23,385 nucleotides of DNA, taken from assembly GCA_035468175.1 (NCBI GenBank), contig DATITC010000196.1, forward strand, positions 1 through 23,385, read 5' to 3'. Origin of the DNA: JAVEDQ01 sp035468175. Lineage in GTDB: Bacteria; Actinomycetota; Actinomycetes; Frankiales; Frankiaceae. This document shows, piece after piece, positions 1-6,872 of this stretch (positions are counted from its first letter, which is position 1; every line of letters begins with the position of its first letter). Both the position numbers and the translations under genes were made by a program. Under the pieces are notes generated by a model. The model saw only the letters and a list, made by a program, of their open reading frames with translations. It was not told the DNA's origin and made no database searches.

Positions 1-187
1 ACCGCACGTCGAGCTGCAGGACGGGCCGCGGAAGTGGGACGCCCGGGCTCGTGAACTGACCGGCTCGGAGCGCGAGGAATGGTGGGAACGCGCTGTCGCG
101 GCGTTCCCGAACTACGCCGAGTATCAGCAGAAGACCGACCGGCAGATCCCCGTCTTCCTCCTCGAGCCGGAGACCGACATCACCTGA
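1..187 (+). CDS. Deazaflavin (F420)-dependent nitroreductase-family protein, 3' fragment
   Basis: Only the last 61 residues are in the window; the 5' part lies off the left edge. The frame starts at base 2 and ends with TGA at 185-187. The visible segment has the pattern VELQDG, a TG(S/D)ER-EWWERAVAAFP-Y--YQ-KTDRQIP core and a FLLEP ending. This is the usual C-terminus of the Ddn-like family of F420H2-dependent nitroreductases and quinone reductases, common in actinomycetes. The N-terminal half of the fold, including the F420-binding part, cannot be seen, so cofactor and substrate are inferred from the family. It converges with ileS on the other strand, with a 25-base gap to the ileS stop. 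Confidence 0.75.
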   Translation, partial: PHVELQDGPRKWDARARELTGSEREEWWERAVAAFPNYAEYQQKTDRQIPVFLLEPETDIT

Positions 188-212
188 CCGCCGAACTCCG
201 ACGGTGATCGGC

Positions 213-3200
213 TCAGCCGCCGGCCACCCGCAGCCAGTAGGTGAGCCCGAGTTCGTCCACCTGCTGCTCGGAGATCTCGACCGGCGGTGGTCCTTCGTCG
301 AAGGTCGTCGCGAGCACCTCGTCCGCCAGCATCGTGGCGGATTCCCGCAACGCCTCGGCGACGTCGGGGGCCTCTGGAGCCGCCCACCAGACCTCGACCC
401 GGTCGCCGATGTCCAGGCCGGTGCGCTTCCGGGCGTCCTGCAGGACGCGCACCACCTCGCGGGCGAGGCCGGCTCGCCGCAGCTCCGGGGTGAGTTCGAG
501 GTCGAGTGCGATCGACACGCCCGCTTCGTGCGCCATCGTCCAACCGGCGCGCGGGGTCTCGGTGACGATCAGCTCGTCCCCGGACAGCTCGATCTGTTCG
601 CCGTCCACCACGAGCGACAGCCGTCCGTCGACGGGTGCGCCGGCGGCGGCGACCGCGGCGGCGACCTGTGGCGTGCGCTTGCCGAAGCGGCGACCGAGCG
701 CCCGGAAGTTCGGCTTGACCGTGACGTCGACCAGCTCACCGACGAGGGCCTCGACCGCCCCGACGTTCAACTCCTCGGCGACCTCGCGGCGCAGTTCCTC
801 AGAAAGCTCCGCGAAGCCGGCCCCGGTGACCAGCGCTCGCGCCAGTGGCTGCCGCGTCCTGACCTTCGCCGAGGCGCGTGAGGCGCGGCCGAGCTCGACC
901 AGTCGGCGGACCAGCGCGACCTGGCGTCCGAGCGTCTCGTCCACCAACGCGTCGTCGGCCGTCGGCCAGGCCTCGAGGTGAACCGAGTCCGGACGCGAGG
1001 CGCCGGCGACGTCCACTACCAGCGCCCGCCACAGCCGATCGGTGAGGAACGGCGTGAAGGGCGCGAGCAGCCGGGTGAGGACGTCCAGGCACTCGTGCAG
1101 CGTCGCCAGCGCCGCCGGGTCACCGTTCCAGAACCGGCGCCGGCTCCGGCGGACGTACCAGTTCGACAGGTCGTCGATCAGCTGCGCGAGCCGTCGACCG
1201 GCGCGCGCGGAATCGAAGTCCTCGAGCGCCGCGTCGACCTCGAGCACGGTGGCGTGCAGCTCGGAGATCGCCCAGCGGTCCAGCAGCGGTCGTTCCTCGA
1301 CCGGCGGGGCTTGTGTCTTGGTGGGCTCGAAGCCCGCGCTGGACGCGTAGAGCAGGAAGAACGACGCCGTGTTCCAGTATGTGAGCAGGACCTTGCGGAC
1401 GATCTCCTCGATCGCATCGTGGCCGACCCGCCGGTCCATCCACGGCGACCCACCGGCGAGCATCAGCCACCGCACCGCATCGGCGCCGTGCCGGTCGAAC
1501 AGTTCGAACGGGTCGAGCACGTTGCCGAGGTGCTTGCTCATCTTGCGGCCCTCGCCGTCGAGCAGCAGCCCGAGGCACAGGACCGTCTCGTAGGAGGACT
1601 CGTCGAAGACCAGCGTCCCGATCGCCATCAACGTGTAGAACCAGCCGCGGGTCTGGTCGATCGCCTCGCAGATGTACTGCGCCGGGTAGCTCGCCCGGAA
1701 CTGCTCGTCGTTGCAGTGCGGCGCTCCCCACTGCGCGAACGGCATCGCGCCGGAGTCGTACCAGACGTCGATGACCTCCGGCACGCGCACGGACCTGGCA
1801 CCGCAGTCGGGGCACGGCAGGGTGACCTCGTCGACGTAGGGGCGATGCGGGTCCAGGGCGGACAGGTCGCGACCGGCCAGTTCCGAGAGCTCCGACAGCG
1901 AGCTCACGCAGGTCACGTGGCTCCGGTCCTCGGTGCAACGCCAGATCGGGAGGGGCGTCCCCCAGTACCGGTTCCGGGACAGGGCCCAGTCCACGTTCCC
2001 GCGCAGCCACTCGCCGTAGCGGCCGTTCTTGATCCTCCCCGGGTGCCAGTCCGTCTTCTCGTTCTCCGCGAGCAGCCGGTCCTTCACCGCGGTGGTGCGG
2101 ATGTACCAGGAGGGGAGTGCGTAGTAGAGCAGCGCGGTGTCGCAGCGCCAGCACAGCGGATAGGAGTGCTCGTAGGGCTCGTAGCGCCACAGGATCCGGC
2201 GCCGCCGGAGGTCCTCGACGAGCTGCTCGTCGGCCTTCTTGAAGAAGGTCCCGCCGACGAGCGGCACGTCGGGGGCGAAGGTGCCGTCGGATTCGACCGG
2301 GTTGACGACCGACAGGCCGTACTGCCGGGCGACCGCGAGGTCCTCCGCGCCGAACGCCGGGGCCTGGTGGACCAGGCCGGTGCCGTCCTCGACCGTTACG
2401 TAGTCGGCGAGTACCACCCGGTGAGCGCCCGTTCCGAACTCTTCGGCGGGCAGTAGCTCGAAGGGCCGCTGGTAGGCGAGTCCCTCGAGGTCCCGGCCGG
2501 CGATCCGCTCCAGCACCTCGGCGTCCTCGCCGACGGCCTTCGCCAGGAGTGGTTCGGCGACCAGCACCGGCCGGTCGTCCGATCCCGCTCGGCGCGCGAC
2601 GACGTAATTGACGTCGGGGTGCACCGCGACGGCGGTGTTGGAGACGAGGGTCCACGGGGTCGTGGTCCAGACGAGCAGGTCGAAGCCTCGTTCCGGCCCG
2701 TCCTCGGAAACGACCGGCATCCGGACGTAGACCGACGGGTCGACCACGTCGTGGTAGCCGAGCGACACCTCGTGGTCGGACAGCGCGGTCTGGCATCGCG
2801 GGCAGTAGGGGGCCACCCGAGAGTCCTCGACCAGCAGGCCCTTGTCGAAGATCTGCCGCAGCGACCACCACACCGACTCGATGTAGGGGGTGTCCATCGT
2901 GCGGTAGGGGTGGGCCATATCGGTCCAGTAGCCCATCCGCTCGGTGAGCCGCTCGAACTCGTCGACGTGGCGCAGCACCGACTCGCGGCACTTCGCGTTG
3001 AACTCGGCAACGCCGTAGGCCTCGATGTCCTGCTTGCCGGTGAAGCCGAGTTCCTTCTCCACCGCGAGTTCGACCGGTAGGCCGTGGCAGTCCCACCCGG
3101 CGCGACGGGGGACCGAGTAGCCCTTCATCGTCTTGAACCGGGGGAACAGGTCCTTGAAGACGCGTGCTTCGACGTGGTGCGCGCCAGGATGACCGTTGGC

Positions 3201-3350
3201 CGTCGGCGGGCCTTCGTAGAAGACCCACCGCGGACCGTCCGCAGTCTGCTCGAGCGACCGGTCGAAGACCTTGGTCTCCTGCCAGCGACGGAGGACATCG
3301 GCCTCGAGCGCGGGCAGGTCGGGGGGGCCGGCGAGCGGGCGGAACGGCAT
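213..3350 (-). CDS. ileS: Isoleucyl-tRNA synthetase (type 2 / eukaryote-like)
   Basis: Cytoplasmic class I aminoacyl-tRNA synthetase that charges tRNA-Ile with isoleucine; 1045 residues, normal for the family. The class I HIGH signature appears as HPGAHH at residues 54-59 and the second signature is KMSKH at 603-607. The CP1 editing domain lies between them, and the anticodon-binding domain follows. CPRC, CWRC and CPDC cysteine pairs are visible in the middle of the protein. The HPGAHH form and the overall sequence match the actinobacterial/eukaryote-like type rather than the E. coli type; mycobacterial enzymes of this type are known to be mupirocin-tolerant. An upstream in-frame ATG at 3419 exists but lies inside the T-box. 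The start at 3350 is chosen because a strong GGAGGAG (3361-3355) sits 4 nt before it and the protein then begins at the family-typical MPFRPL. Expression is very probably controlled by the T-box leader. Confidence 0.97.
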   Translation of the reverse strand: MPFRPLAGPPDLPALEADVLRRWQETKVFDRSLEQTADGPRWVFYEGPPTANGHPGAHHVEARVFKDLFPRFKTMKGYSVPRRAGWDCHGLPVELAVEKELGFTGKQDIEAYGVAEFNAKCRESVLRHVDEFERLTERMGYWTDMAHPYRTMDTPYIESVWWSLRQIFDKGLLVEDSRVAPYCPRCQTALSDHEVSLGYHDVVDPSVYVRMPVVSEDGPERGFDLLVWTTTPWTLVSNTAVAVHPDVNYVVARRAGSDDRPVLVAEPLLAKAVGEDAEVLERIAGRDLEGLAYQRPFELLPAEEFGTGAHRVVLADYVTVEDGTGLVHQAPAFGAEDLAVARQYGLSVVNPVESDGTFAPDVPLVGGTFFKKADEQLVEDLRRRRILWRYEPYEHSYPLCWRCDTALLYYALPSWYIRTTAVKDRLLAENEKTDWHPGRIKNGRYGEWLRGNVDWALSRNRYWGTPLPIWRCTEDRSHVTCVSSLSELSELAGRDLSALDPHRPYVDEVTLPCPDCGARSVRVPEVIDVWYDSGAMPFAQWGAPHCNDEQFRASYPAQYICEAIDQTRGWFYTLMAIGTLVFDESSYETVLCLGLLLDGEGRKMSKHLGNVLDPFELFDRHGADAVRWLMLAGGSPWMDRRVGHDAIEEIVRKVLLTYWNTASFFLLYASSAGFEPTKTQAPPVEERPLLDRWAISELHATVLEVDAALEDFDSARAGRRLAQLIDDLSNWYVRRSRRRFWNGDPAALATLHECLDVLTRLLAPFTPFLTDRLWRALVVDVAGASRPDSVHLEAWPTADDALVDETLGRQVALVRRLVELGRASRASAKVRTRQPLARALVTGAGFAELSEELRREVAEELNVGAVEALVGELVDVTVKPNFRALGRRFGKRTPQVAAAVAAAGAPVDGRLSLVVDGEQIELSGDELIVTETPRAGWTMAHEAGVSIALDLELTPELRRAGLAREVVRVLQDARKRTGLDIGDRVEVWWAAPEAPDVAEALRESATMLADEVLATTFDEGPPPVEISEQQVDELGLTYWLRVAGG

Positions 3351-3355
3351 GGTTC

Positions 3356-3614
3356 TCCTCCAGTCGAACACCTTCGACCAGAGGGACGAGGCCGGCGCAC
3401 GCCGGTCCCGCGGTACCACCCTCCTTGGCGGCCGTCCCCTCTGGGTCGACCGCCCTCTCGTGGCTCACGGGCCGGATCTACTGGAGGCCTGTTCGACCTC
3501 GTTCTCCCGGCGGCTCAGGGGTGATGTTCACGACGTGCTGGCCCCGGGCTCGCACCATCCCCGGATCGCTCCTGCTGCACGCGTCGCTACTCGTCCCCGT
3601 CGACGCTGTTCCGC
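3356..3614 (-). promoter_or_regulatory. T-box riboswitch (ileS leader, translational class II)
   Basis: The conserved T-box core GGTGGTACCGCGG reads on the minus strand at 3420-3408. Its UGGU (3418-3415) can pair with the ACCA end of uncharged tRNA-Ile. GAGGG (3423-3419) pairs with CCCUC (3385-3381), enclosing a small CCGGC/GCCGG hairpin (3405-3401 with 3396-3392); this is the anti-sequestrator. The competing hairpin pairs 3383-3373 with 3368-3358 (11 bp including two G-U) around a GGUG loop, and buries the GGAG of the ileS Shine-Dalgarno. The two structures share bases 3383-3381, so they exclude each other. A short stem I is closed by GGGG (3562-3559) with CCCC (3521-3518), and the likely specifier AUC (Ile) is at 3525-3523, flanked as GAAC-AUC-AC. 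There is no terminator U-tract, which fits the translational actinobacterial class. The 5' end is estimated from a -10-like box. Confidence 0.9.
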
Positions 3615-3620
3615 CCCTCC

Positions 3621-3626
3621 AGACTA
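3621..3626 (-). promoter_or_regulatory. Possible -10 box for the ileS leader
   Basis: TAGTCT on the minus strand, about 7 bases before the inferred 5' end of the T-box leader. No good -35 hexamer lies at 16-18 bases spacing, so this is a weak call. Confidence 0.3.
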
Positions 3627-3691
3627 GCTCAGCGAGCACCCGCCGGTTTGCCGTCAGCGCCGCGCGTGGGGGCGGTGTTGGCCCCGGTCCC

Positions 3692-3697
3692 TACAGT
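3692..3697 (+). promoter_or_regulatory. -10 box for lspA (leaderless)
   Basis: TACAGT ends 7 bases before the ATG at 3705, so transcription would start at or next to the start codon. No Shine-Dalgarno precedes the ATG, as expected for a leaderless mRNA. No clear -35 was seen. Confidence 0.5.
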
Positions 3698-3704
3698 GGC
3701 TCCC

Positions 3705-4376
3705 ATGGTGGAACGGGAGAAGGCGCCCGAACGCAAGGTGCCGAATGCGCCCGAAGCGCCGATAGGGGAGACCGTGAGCCCCCTCGACGAGCCCAAGACC
3801 GCGAGCAAGCCCGAGGCCGTGGCCGAGCCCGAGGCCGCAAGCAAGCCCGAGGCCGCGAGCAAGCCCGAGGCGGCGGCCGAGCCGCCGTTGCCTCGGCGCC
3901 AACTGCCGGTCCTGCTCGCGGCGACCGCGCTGGCGTTCCTCGTCGATCTGGTCACCAAGCTGCTAGCGGTCGCCCACCTCTCCGACCGGGCGCCGGTCGA
4001 CGTCGTGCCGAAGGTGCTCGACCTTCAGCTGACCCGTAACCCGGGTGCCGCCTTCGGACTGGCCGGCGGAGCCACCATCATCTTCACGGTCGTGGCAGCG
4101 GCCGTCGTCGTCTTCATCGTGGCGACCGCACGTCGGCTGCGCTCCCGCGGCTGGGCCGTCGCCCTGGGGCTGCTGCTCGGCGGCGCGGTGGGCAACCTCG
4201 GCGACCGGCTGTTCCGCGATCCCGGTCCGCTGCGCGGCCACGTCGTGGACTGGATCCACCTGACGCACTGGCCGATCTTCAACGTCGCCGACTCGTGCAT
4301 CGTGGTCGGTGGCCTGCTCGCGGTGCTCCTGTCCCTGCGCGGTCATCGGCTCGACGGGACCATCGATCCCGGCTGA
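3705..4376 (+). CDS. lspA: Lipoprotein signal peptidase II
   Basis: Inner-membrane aspartyl protease that removes the signal peptide of prolipoproteins after lipidation, so it would act on the lipoprotein encoded at 13867-15384. The 223 residues hold four hydrophobic segments and the family blocks RNPGAAFG (111-118), GNLGDR (163-168, catalytic Asp167) and FNVADS (192-197, catalytic Asp196). The first 65 or so residues are an unusual charged, Pro/Glu/Ala/Lys-rich cytoplasmic extension made of repeated SKPEAA units, absent from compact LspA proteins of about 160 residues. The start at ATG 3705 follows a -10-like TACAGT by 7 bases; a longer frame opens at 3648 but would begin upstream of that promoter. 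It is divergent from ileS, sharing the T-box/promoter region. The next gene is 323 bases away. Confidence 0.95.
   Translation: MVEREKAPERKVPNAPEAPIGETVSPLDEPKTASKPEAVAEPEAASKPEAASKPEAAAEPPLPRRQLPVLLAATALAFLVDLVTKLLAVAHLSDRAPVDVVPKVLDLQLTRNPGAAFGLAGGATIIFTVVAAAVVVFIVATARRLRSRGWAVALGLLLGGAVGNLGDRLFRDPGPLRGHVVDWIHLTHWPIFNVADSCIVVGGLLAVLLSLRGHRLDGTIDPG
3801..3880 (+). repeat. Short coding repeat in lspA (SKPEAA/AEPEAA units)
   Basis: Four copies of an 18-21 base unit with the core AGC(A/G)AGCCCGAGGC or GCCGAGCCCGAGGCC lie head to tail and encode (S/A)(K/E)PEA(A/V)A. The unit is in frame and builds the disordered N-terminal extension of LspA. Such repeats can vary in copy number by slippage. Confidence 0.75.
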
Positions 4377-4699
4377 TGTGGCTCATCCGCGCGCGGACGG
4401 CGCCCCGTTCCGCCGGCGGGCCGCTCCGTCGGCTCGCCAACCATCTTGTGGTCGTCGACAGGGGTGCAGGTCTTTTCTGGCGCCGACATCAGATCAGCTG
4501 TCGTCACGCCATCCGATCCGATGTCGACGTCCACCGAAACAATGAGGCCGGACAGATACCACCGTCGATGTCGCGGGTCGGCTCGCCGCTGACGCCCGCA
4601 CCGTTTGACGCGCGACCAAGAACCGTCGCCGCGGACGGAAAGGTCTCGCGCCGGTTCGGGATCGACGAGGTCCGAGGGCGTCCGCGTAGCCTCGATCCG
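4377..4699. other. Intergenic region lspA-rluD, no gene seen
   Basis: 323 bases with no ORF of plausible coding character and no RNA gene. The only recognisable element is the -10-like TAGCCT at its right end (4687-4692). Base composition is slightly less GC-rich around 4480-4560 than in the flanking genes. Confidence 0.6.
4687..4692 (+). promoter_or_regulatory. -10 box for rluD (leaderless)
   Basis: TAGCCT followed by 7 bases and the ATG at 4700. There is no Shine-Dalgarno in front of the ATG, so a leaderless transcript is likely. Confidence 0.45.
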
Positions 4700-5629
4700 A
4701 TGGACAACCGGCGTGCGCTGCCTGTCCCGGACGGGCTGGACGGTCTGCGTCTCGACGCCGCCGTCGCGCGACTGTTCGGGCTGTCCCGCACGTTGGCCGC
4801 CGCTCTGGTGGAAGCAGGCAGTGTCGCCTTGGACGGGACCGCACCGGTGAAGTCGACCCGGGTCGCCGGGGGAGCGTGGCTGGAGGTCGAGCTGCCACCT
4901 GCGCCGGGGGCGGCTGACGTTCCGCCGGCGATGCAGGTGTCCGGCCTGGTCGTCGTGCACGACGACGACGATCTCGTGGTGGTCGACAAGCCCGCCGGTG
5001 TCGCGGCTCATCCGAGCCCGGGCTGGGACGGCCCGACCGTCACGCAGGGACTCGCCGGCGCCGGTTACCGCATCTCGACCAGCGGTGCCGCGGAACGGCA
5101 GGGCGTGGTGCACCGGCTCGACGCCGGGACCTCCGGACTGATGGTCGTCGCGAAGAGCGAACGGGCCTACACCGTGCTCAAGACGGCCTTCCGGGACCGG
5201 ACCGTCGACAAGCGCTACCGCGCGCTGGTCCAGGGGCATCCGGATCCGCTCCGCGGAACCGTCGACGCCCCGATCGACCGGAACCCGTCCGGCAGCTACA
5301 AGTTCGCCGTGGTCGCGGGCGGCAAGCCGAGCATCACCCACTACGACACGATCGAGGCGTTCCGCGCCGCCAGCCTGCTCGACATCCGGCTGGAGACCGG
5401 GCGGACGCATCAGATCCGGGTGCACATGGCCGCCCTGCGCCATCCCTGCGTCGGCGACAGCCAGTACGGCGCCGATCCGACCCTGTCCGTCCGGCTCGGC
5501 CTGACCCGGCAGTGGTTGCACGCGTACCGGCTCGGGTTCGAACACCCGGGGGATGGCCGGATGGTCGAGTTCACGAGCTCCGATCCACCTGAGCTGGCTG
5601 CCGCCCTGGAGATCCTCGGTGAAGACTGA
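4700..5629 (+). CDS. rluD: Ribosomal large-subunit pseudouridine synthase, RluD/RluA family
   Basis: Converts specific uridines of 23S rRNA to pseudouridine in the cytoplasm. The 309-residue protein begins with an S4-like RNA-binding domain (about residues 12-75, ending in LEVELPP). The RluA catalytic domain follows, with VVHRLDAGTSGLMVVAK around residues 136-152 and the catalytic Asp141 in HRLD. The later RTHQIRVHMA block and the family C-terminus are also present. The frame is open further upstream (to 4295), but that part overlaps lspA and has no family similarity; ATG 4700, 7 bases after TAGCCT, gives the expected N-terminus. The exact target uridines are inferred from the family. In other actinomycetes this gene also follows lspA. 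Its last 11 bases overlap the next gene. Confidence 0.93.
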   Translation: MDNRRALPVPDGLDGLRLDAAVARLFGLSRTLAAALVEAGSVALDGTAPVKSTRVAGGAWLEVELPPAPGAADVPPAMQVSGLVVVHDDDDLVVVDKPAGVAAHPSPGWDGPTVTQGLAGAGYRISTSGAAERQGVVHRLDAGTSGLMVVAKSERAYTVLKTAFRDRTVDKRYRALVQGHPDPLRGTVDAPIDRNPSGSYKFAVVAGGKPSITHYDTIEAFRAASLLDIRLETGRTHQIRVHMAALRHPCVGDSQYGADPTLSVRLGLTRQWLHAYRLGFEHPGDGRMVEFTSSDPPELAAALEILGED

Positions 5630-5831
5630 GGGCACGCCGCTCCAGGCGCTGGTCGATCTGGACCGTCGGTGGGTGCCGCGCGTGGCCGCCGAGCTGGACC
5701 GCGCTCTGGTGAAGGCCGGTGGCCGGTTGCCGGGACGAGTGCCGCTCGGCGTGACCGAGCGGCGGATCCTGGGCATCCTCGCCTTCGTGCTGGTCGGGTG
5801 TGCCGTGGCCCTGCTGCTGATCGGGTCGTGA
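5619..5831 (+). CDS. Small single-helix membrane protein, unknown function
   Basis: Not recognised. A 70-residue protein with a mixed charged/amphipathic N-terminal part (residues 1-47, with a DLDRRWVPRVAAELDRAL helix) and one C-terminal transmembrane helix (about residues 50-68, GILAFVLVGCAVALLLIG). It ends two residues after the helix, so it resembles a tail-anchored protein. The GTG start at 5619 is chosen because it lies inside the end of rluD (11-base overlap) with GGAG about 8 bases upstream. Its TGA overlaps the ATG of the GNAT gene. This suggests translational coupling in an rluD-small protein-GNAT operon. The protein could be a membrane adaptor, but nothing in the sequence says for what. 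Confidence 0.7.
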   Translation: MKTEGTPLQALVDLDRRWVPRVAAELDRALVKAGGRLPGRVPLGVTERRILGILAFVLVGCAVALLLIGS

Positions 5832-6271
5832 TGCAGGCCGTCCTCGTCACCGATCCCGCCGCCCGCGAGGCCGCGGTGCAGCTGCGCATGGACGCGTTCG
5901 TGGTGGAACAGGGCGTCCCGGCCGACATCGAGATCGACGGCAAGGACGACGAAGCCGAGCACGCCGTCGTCTTCGACCCGTCCGGCGACGGCTCGGTGGT
6001 CGCCACCGCCCGGCTGCTGACGGTGCAGGGGGTCGGCATCGTCGGCCGGGTCGCGGTGCGCAAGGACCAGCGCAGGACCGGACTCGGGGCCGTCGTCATG
6101 CTCGCCGTCGAGGATCGGGCGCGCGAACTCGGGCTACCGGTGCTCGAACTGCACGCCCAGCTGGAAGCAGAGGGCTTCTACGCCCGGCTCGGTTACGAGG
6201 CCTACGGCGACGCGTACCTGGAAGCCGGCATCCCGCACGTGTCCATGCGGAAGACGCTGATCCCGGCCTGA
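5831..6271 (+). CDS. GNAT-family N-acetyltransferase (ElaA-like)
   Basis: Predicted cytoplasmic acetyl-CoA-dependent acyltransferase of 146 residues, a single GNAT domain. The start block has the ElaA-type pattern R-DAFVVEQGVP-DIEIDGKDDEAEHAV. The acetyl-CoA-binding motif A follows as GRVAVRKDQRRTGLG (about residues 74-88), then the motif B region LELHAQLEAEGFYARLGYEA. The substrate cannot be predicted. The ATG at 5831 overlaps the stop of the preceding gene; a GTG one codon upstream (5828) is equally possible. It appears to be the last gene of the rluD operon. Confidence 0.85.
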   Translation: MQAVLVTDPAAREAAVQLRMDAFVVEQGVPADIEIDGKDDEAEHAVVFDPSGDGSVVATARLLTVQGVGIVGRVAVRKDQRRTGLGAVVMLAVEDRARELGLPVLELHAQLEAEGFYARLGYEAYGDAYLEAGIPHVSMRKTLIPA

Positions 6272-6456
6272 AGACCGTCGGCGAGACACTCAGACCGGCA
6301 CCGATGAGTCGGTAGGTGATGCTTCGGCTCCATGCCTCGACTCCCGGCGGCTCGGCGGGCTGGAGGACCCGTTGCCGCTGCTCAGGTTGACGTCCACTGC
6401 GACAGCATCCCTGCTCGTGTCGGCCGAGGACGTGCGCCGACGCGACACGCGAGGAG

Positions 6457-6625
6457 ATGATGGCGATCAACGAGGTCGAGGCGGCTCAAGCGCTCGGGCT
6501 ACCACTGCGATCAAGAAGGTGCACCTGCCCAACGGGCCGTGGGCCGCGAACGGCGGCTACGAGTACAACGCGGTGCCGAGTCGCCCGTCGCGGTCTTCAG
6601 GACTGCGGCGGGCGGCTACGTCTGA
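6457..6625 (+). pseudogene. Possible degraded small ORF spread over three frames
   Basis: Protein-like segments run on from each other in different frames. MMAINEVEAAQALGLPL starts at 6457 in frame 1. KVHLPNGPWAANGGYEYNAV lies in frame 3 at about 6512-6573. SPVAVFRTAAGGYV, with a stop at 6623-6625, lies in frame 2. Together they read like one 55-60 residue protein interrupted by two small indels. I do not recognise the family. The call rests only on the coding-like character of consecutive pieces, so it could be chance. Confidence 0.35.
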
Positions 6626-6690
6626 GCCGTGCGTGTCGCCGGTCCCCACCGTCGCGGTGACCCCCTCATGATCACGGTGTCTGGTCGTTT

Positions 6691-6717
6691 CGCGCGACCG
6701 GCGCAGCCGGTCGTGCG
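6691..6717 (+). terminator. Strong hairpin upstream of dnaE
   Basis: CGCGCGACCGGC (6691-6702) pairs with GCCGGTCGTGCG (6706-6717): 12 base pairs with one G-U and a 3-base loop. There is no long U-tract, as is common for actinomycete terminators. It could end transcripts coming from the rluD operon before dnaE. Confidence 0.5.
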
Positions 6718-6872
6718 TTGACACGCCGAGCTACCAGCCGACGAGCCGTCGCCACCGGATTCTGTCGGAGCGAGGTGCTAAACCTAGAGGTGTTGCTCGG
6801 CCGTCTTCCCCCGGCCCGACAGCGGTCGTTCCCGCGTCCGCTGATGCTCGAGAGGCTGGGAGGTCTTCGCTG

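Larger units (their letters stand above)
6272..6872. other. 600-base gap between GNAT gene and dnaE
   Basis: No intact gene. It holds the possible three-frame ORF remnant (6457-6625), a strong hairpin (6691-6717) and the dnaE promoter/leader. A TTGACA (6718-6723) and a TAAACC (6779-6784) occur but are not spaced as a standard promoter. GGGAGG at 6858-6863 is the dnaE Shine-Dalgarno. Confidence 0.6.

Noticed and set aside
3351..3419. Upstream ATG (3419) for ileS
   Set aside because: It lies within the T-box core and would place the anti-sequestrator inside the coding region; ATG 3350 has the Shine-Dalgarno.
1120..3468. 782-residue open frame on the minus strand overlapping ileS
   Set aside because: Arg/Pro/Gly-rich translation typical of an out-of-frame reading of high-GC DNA; the ileS frame has all synthetase motifs.
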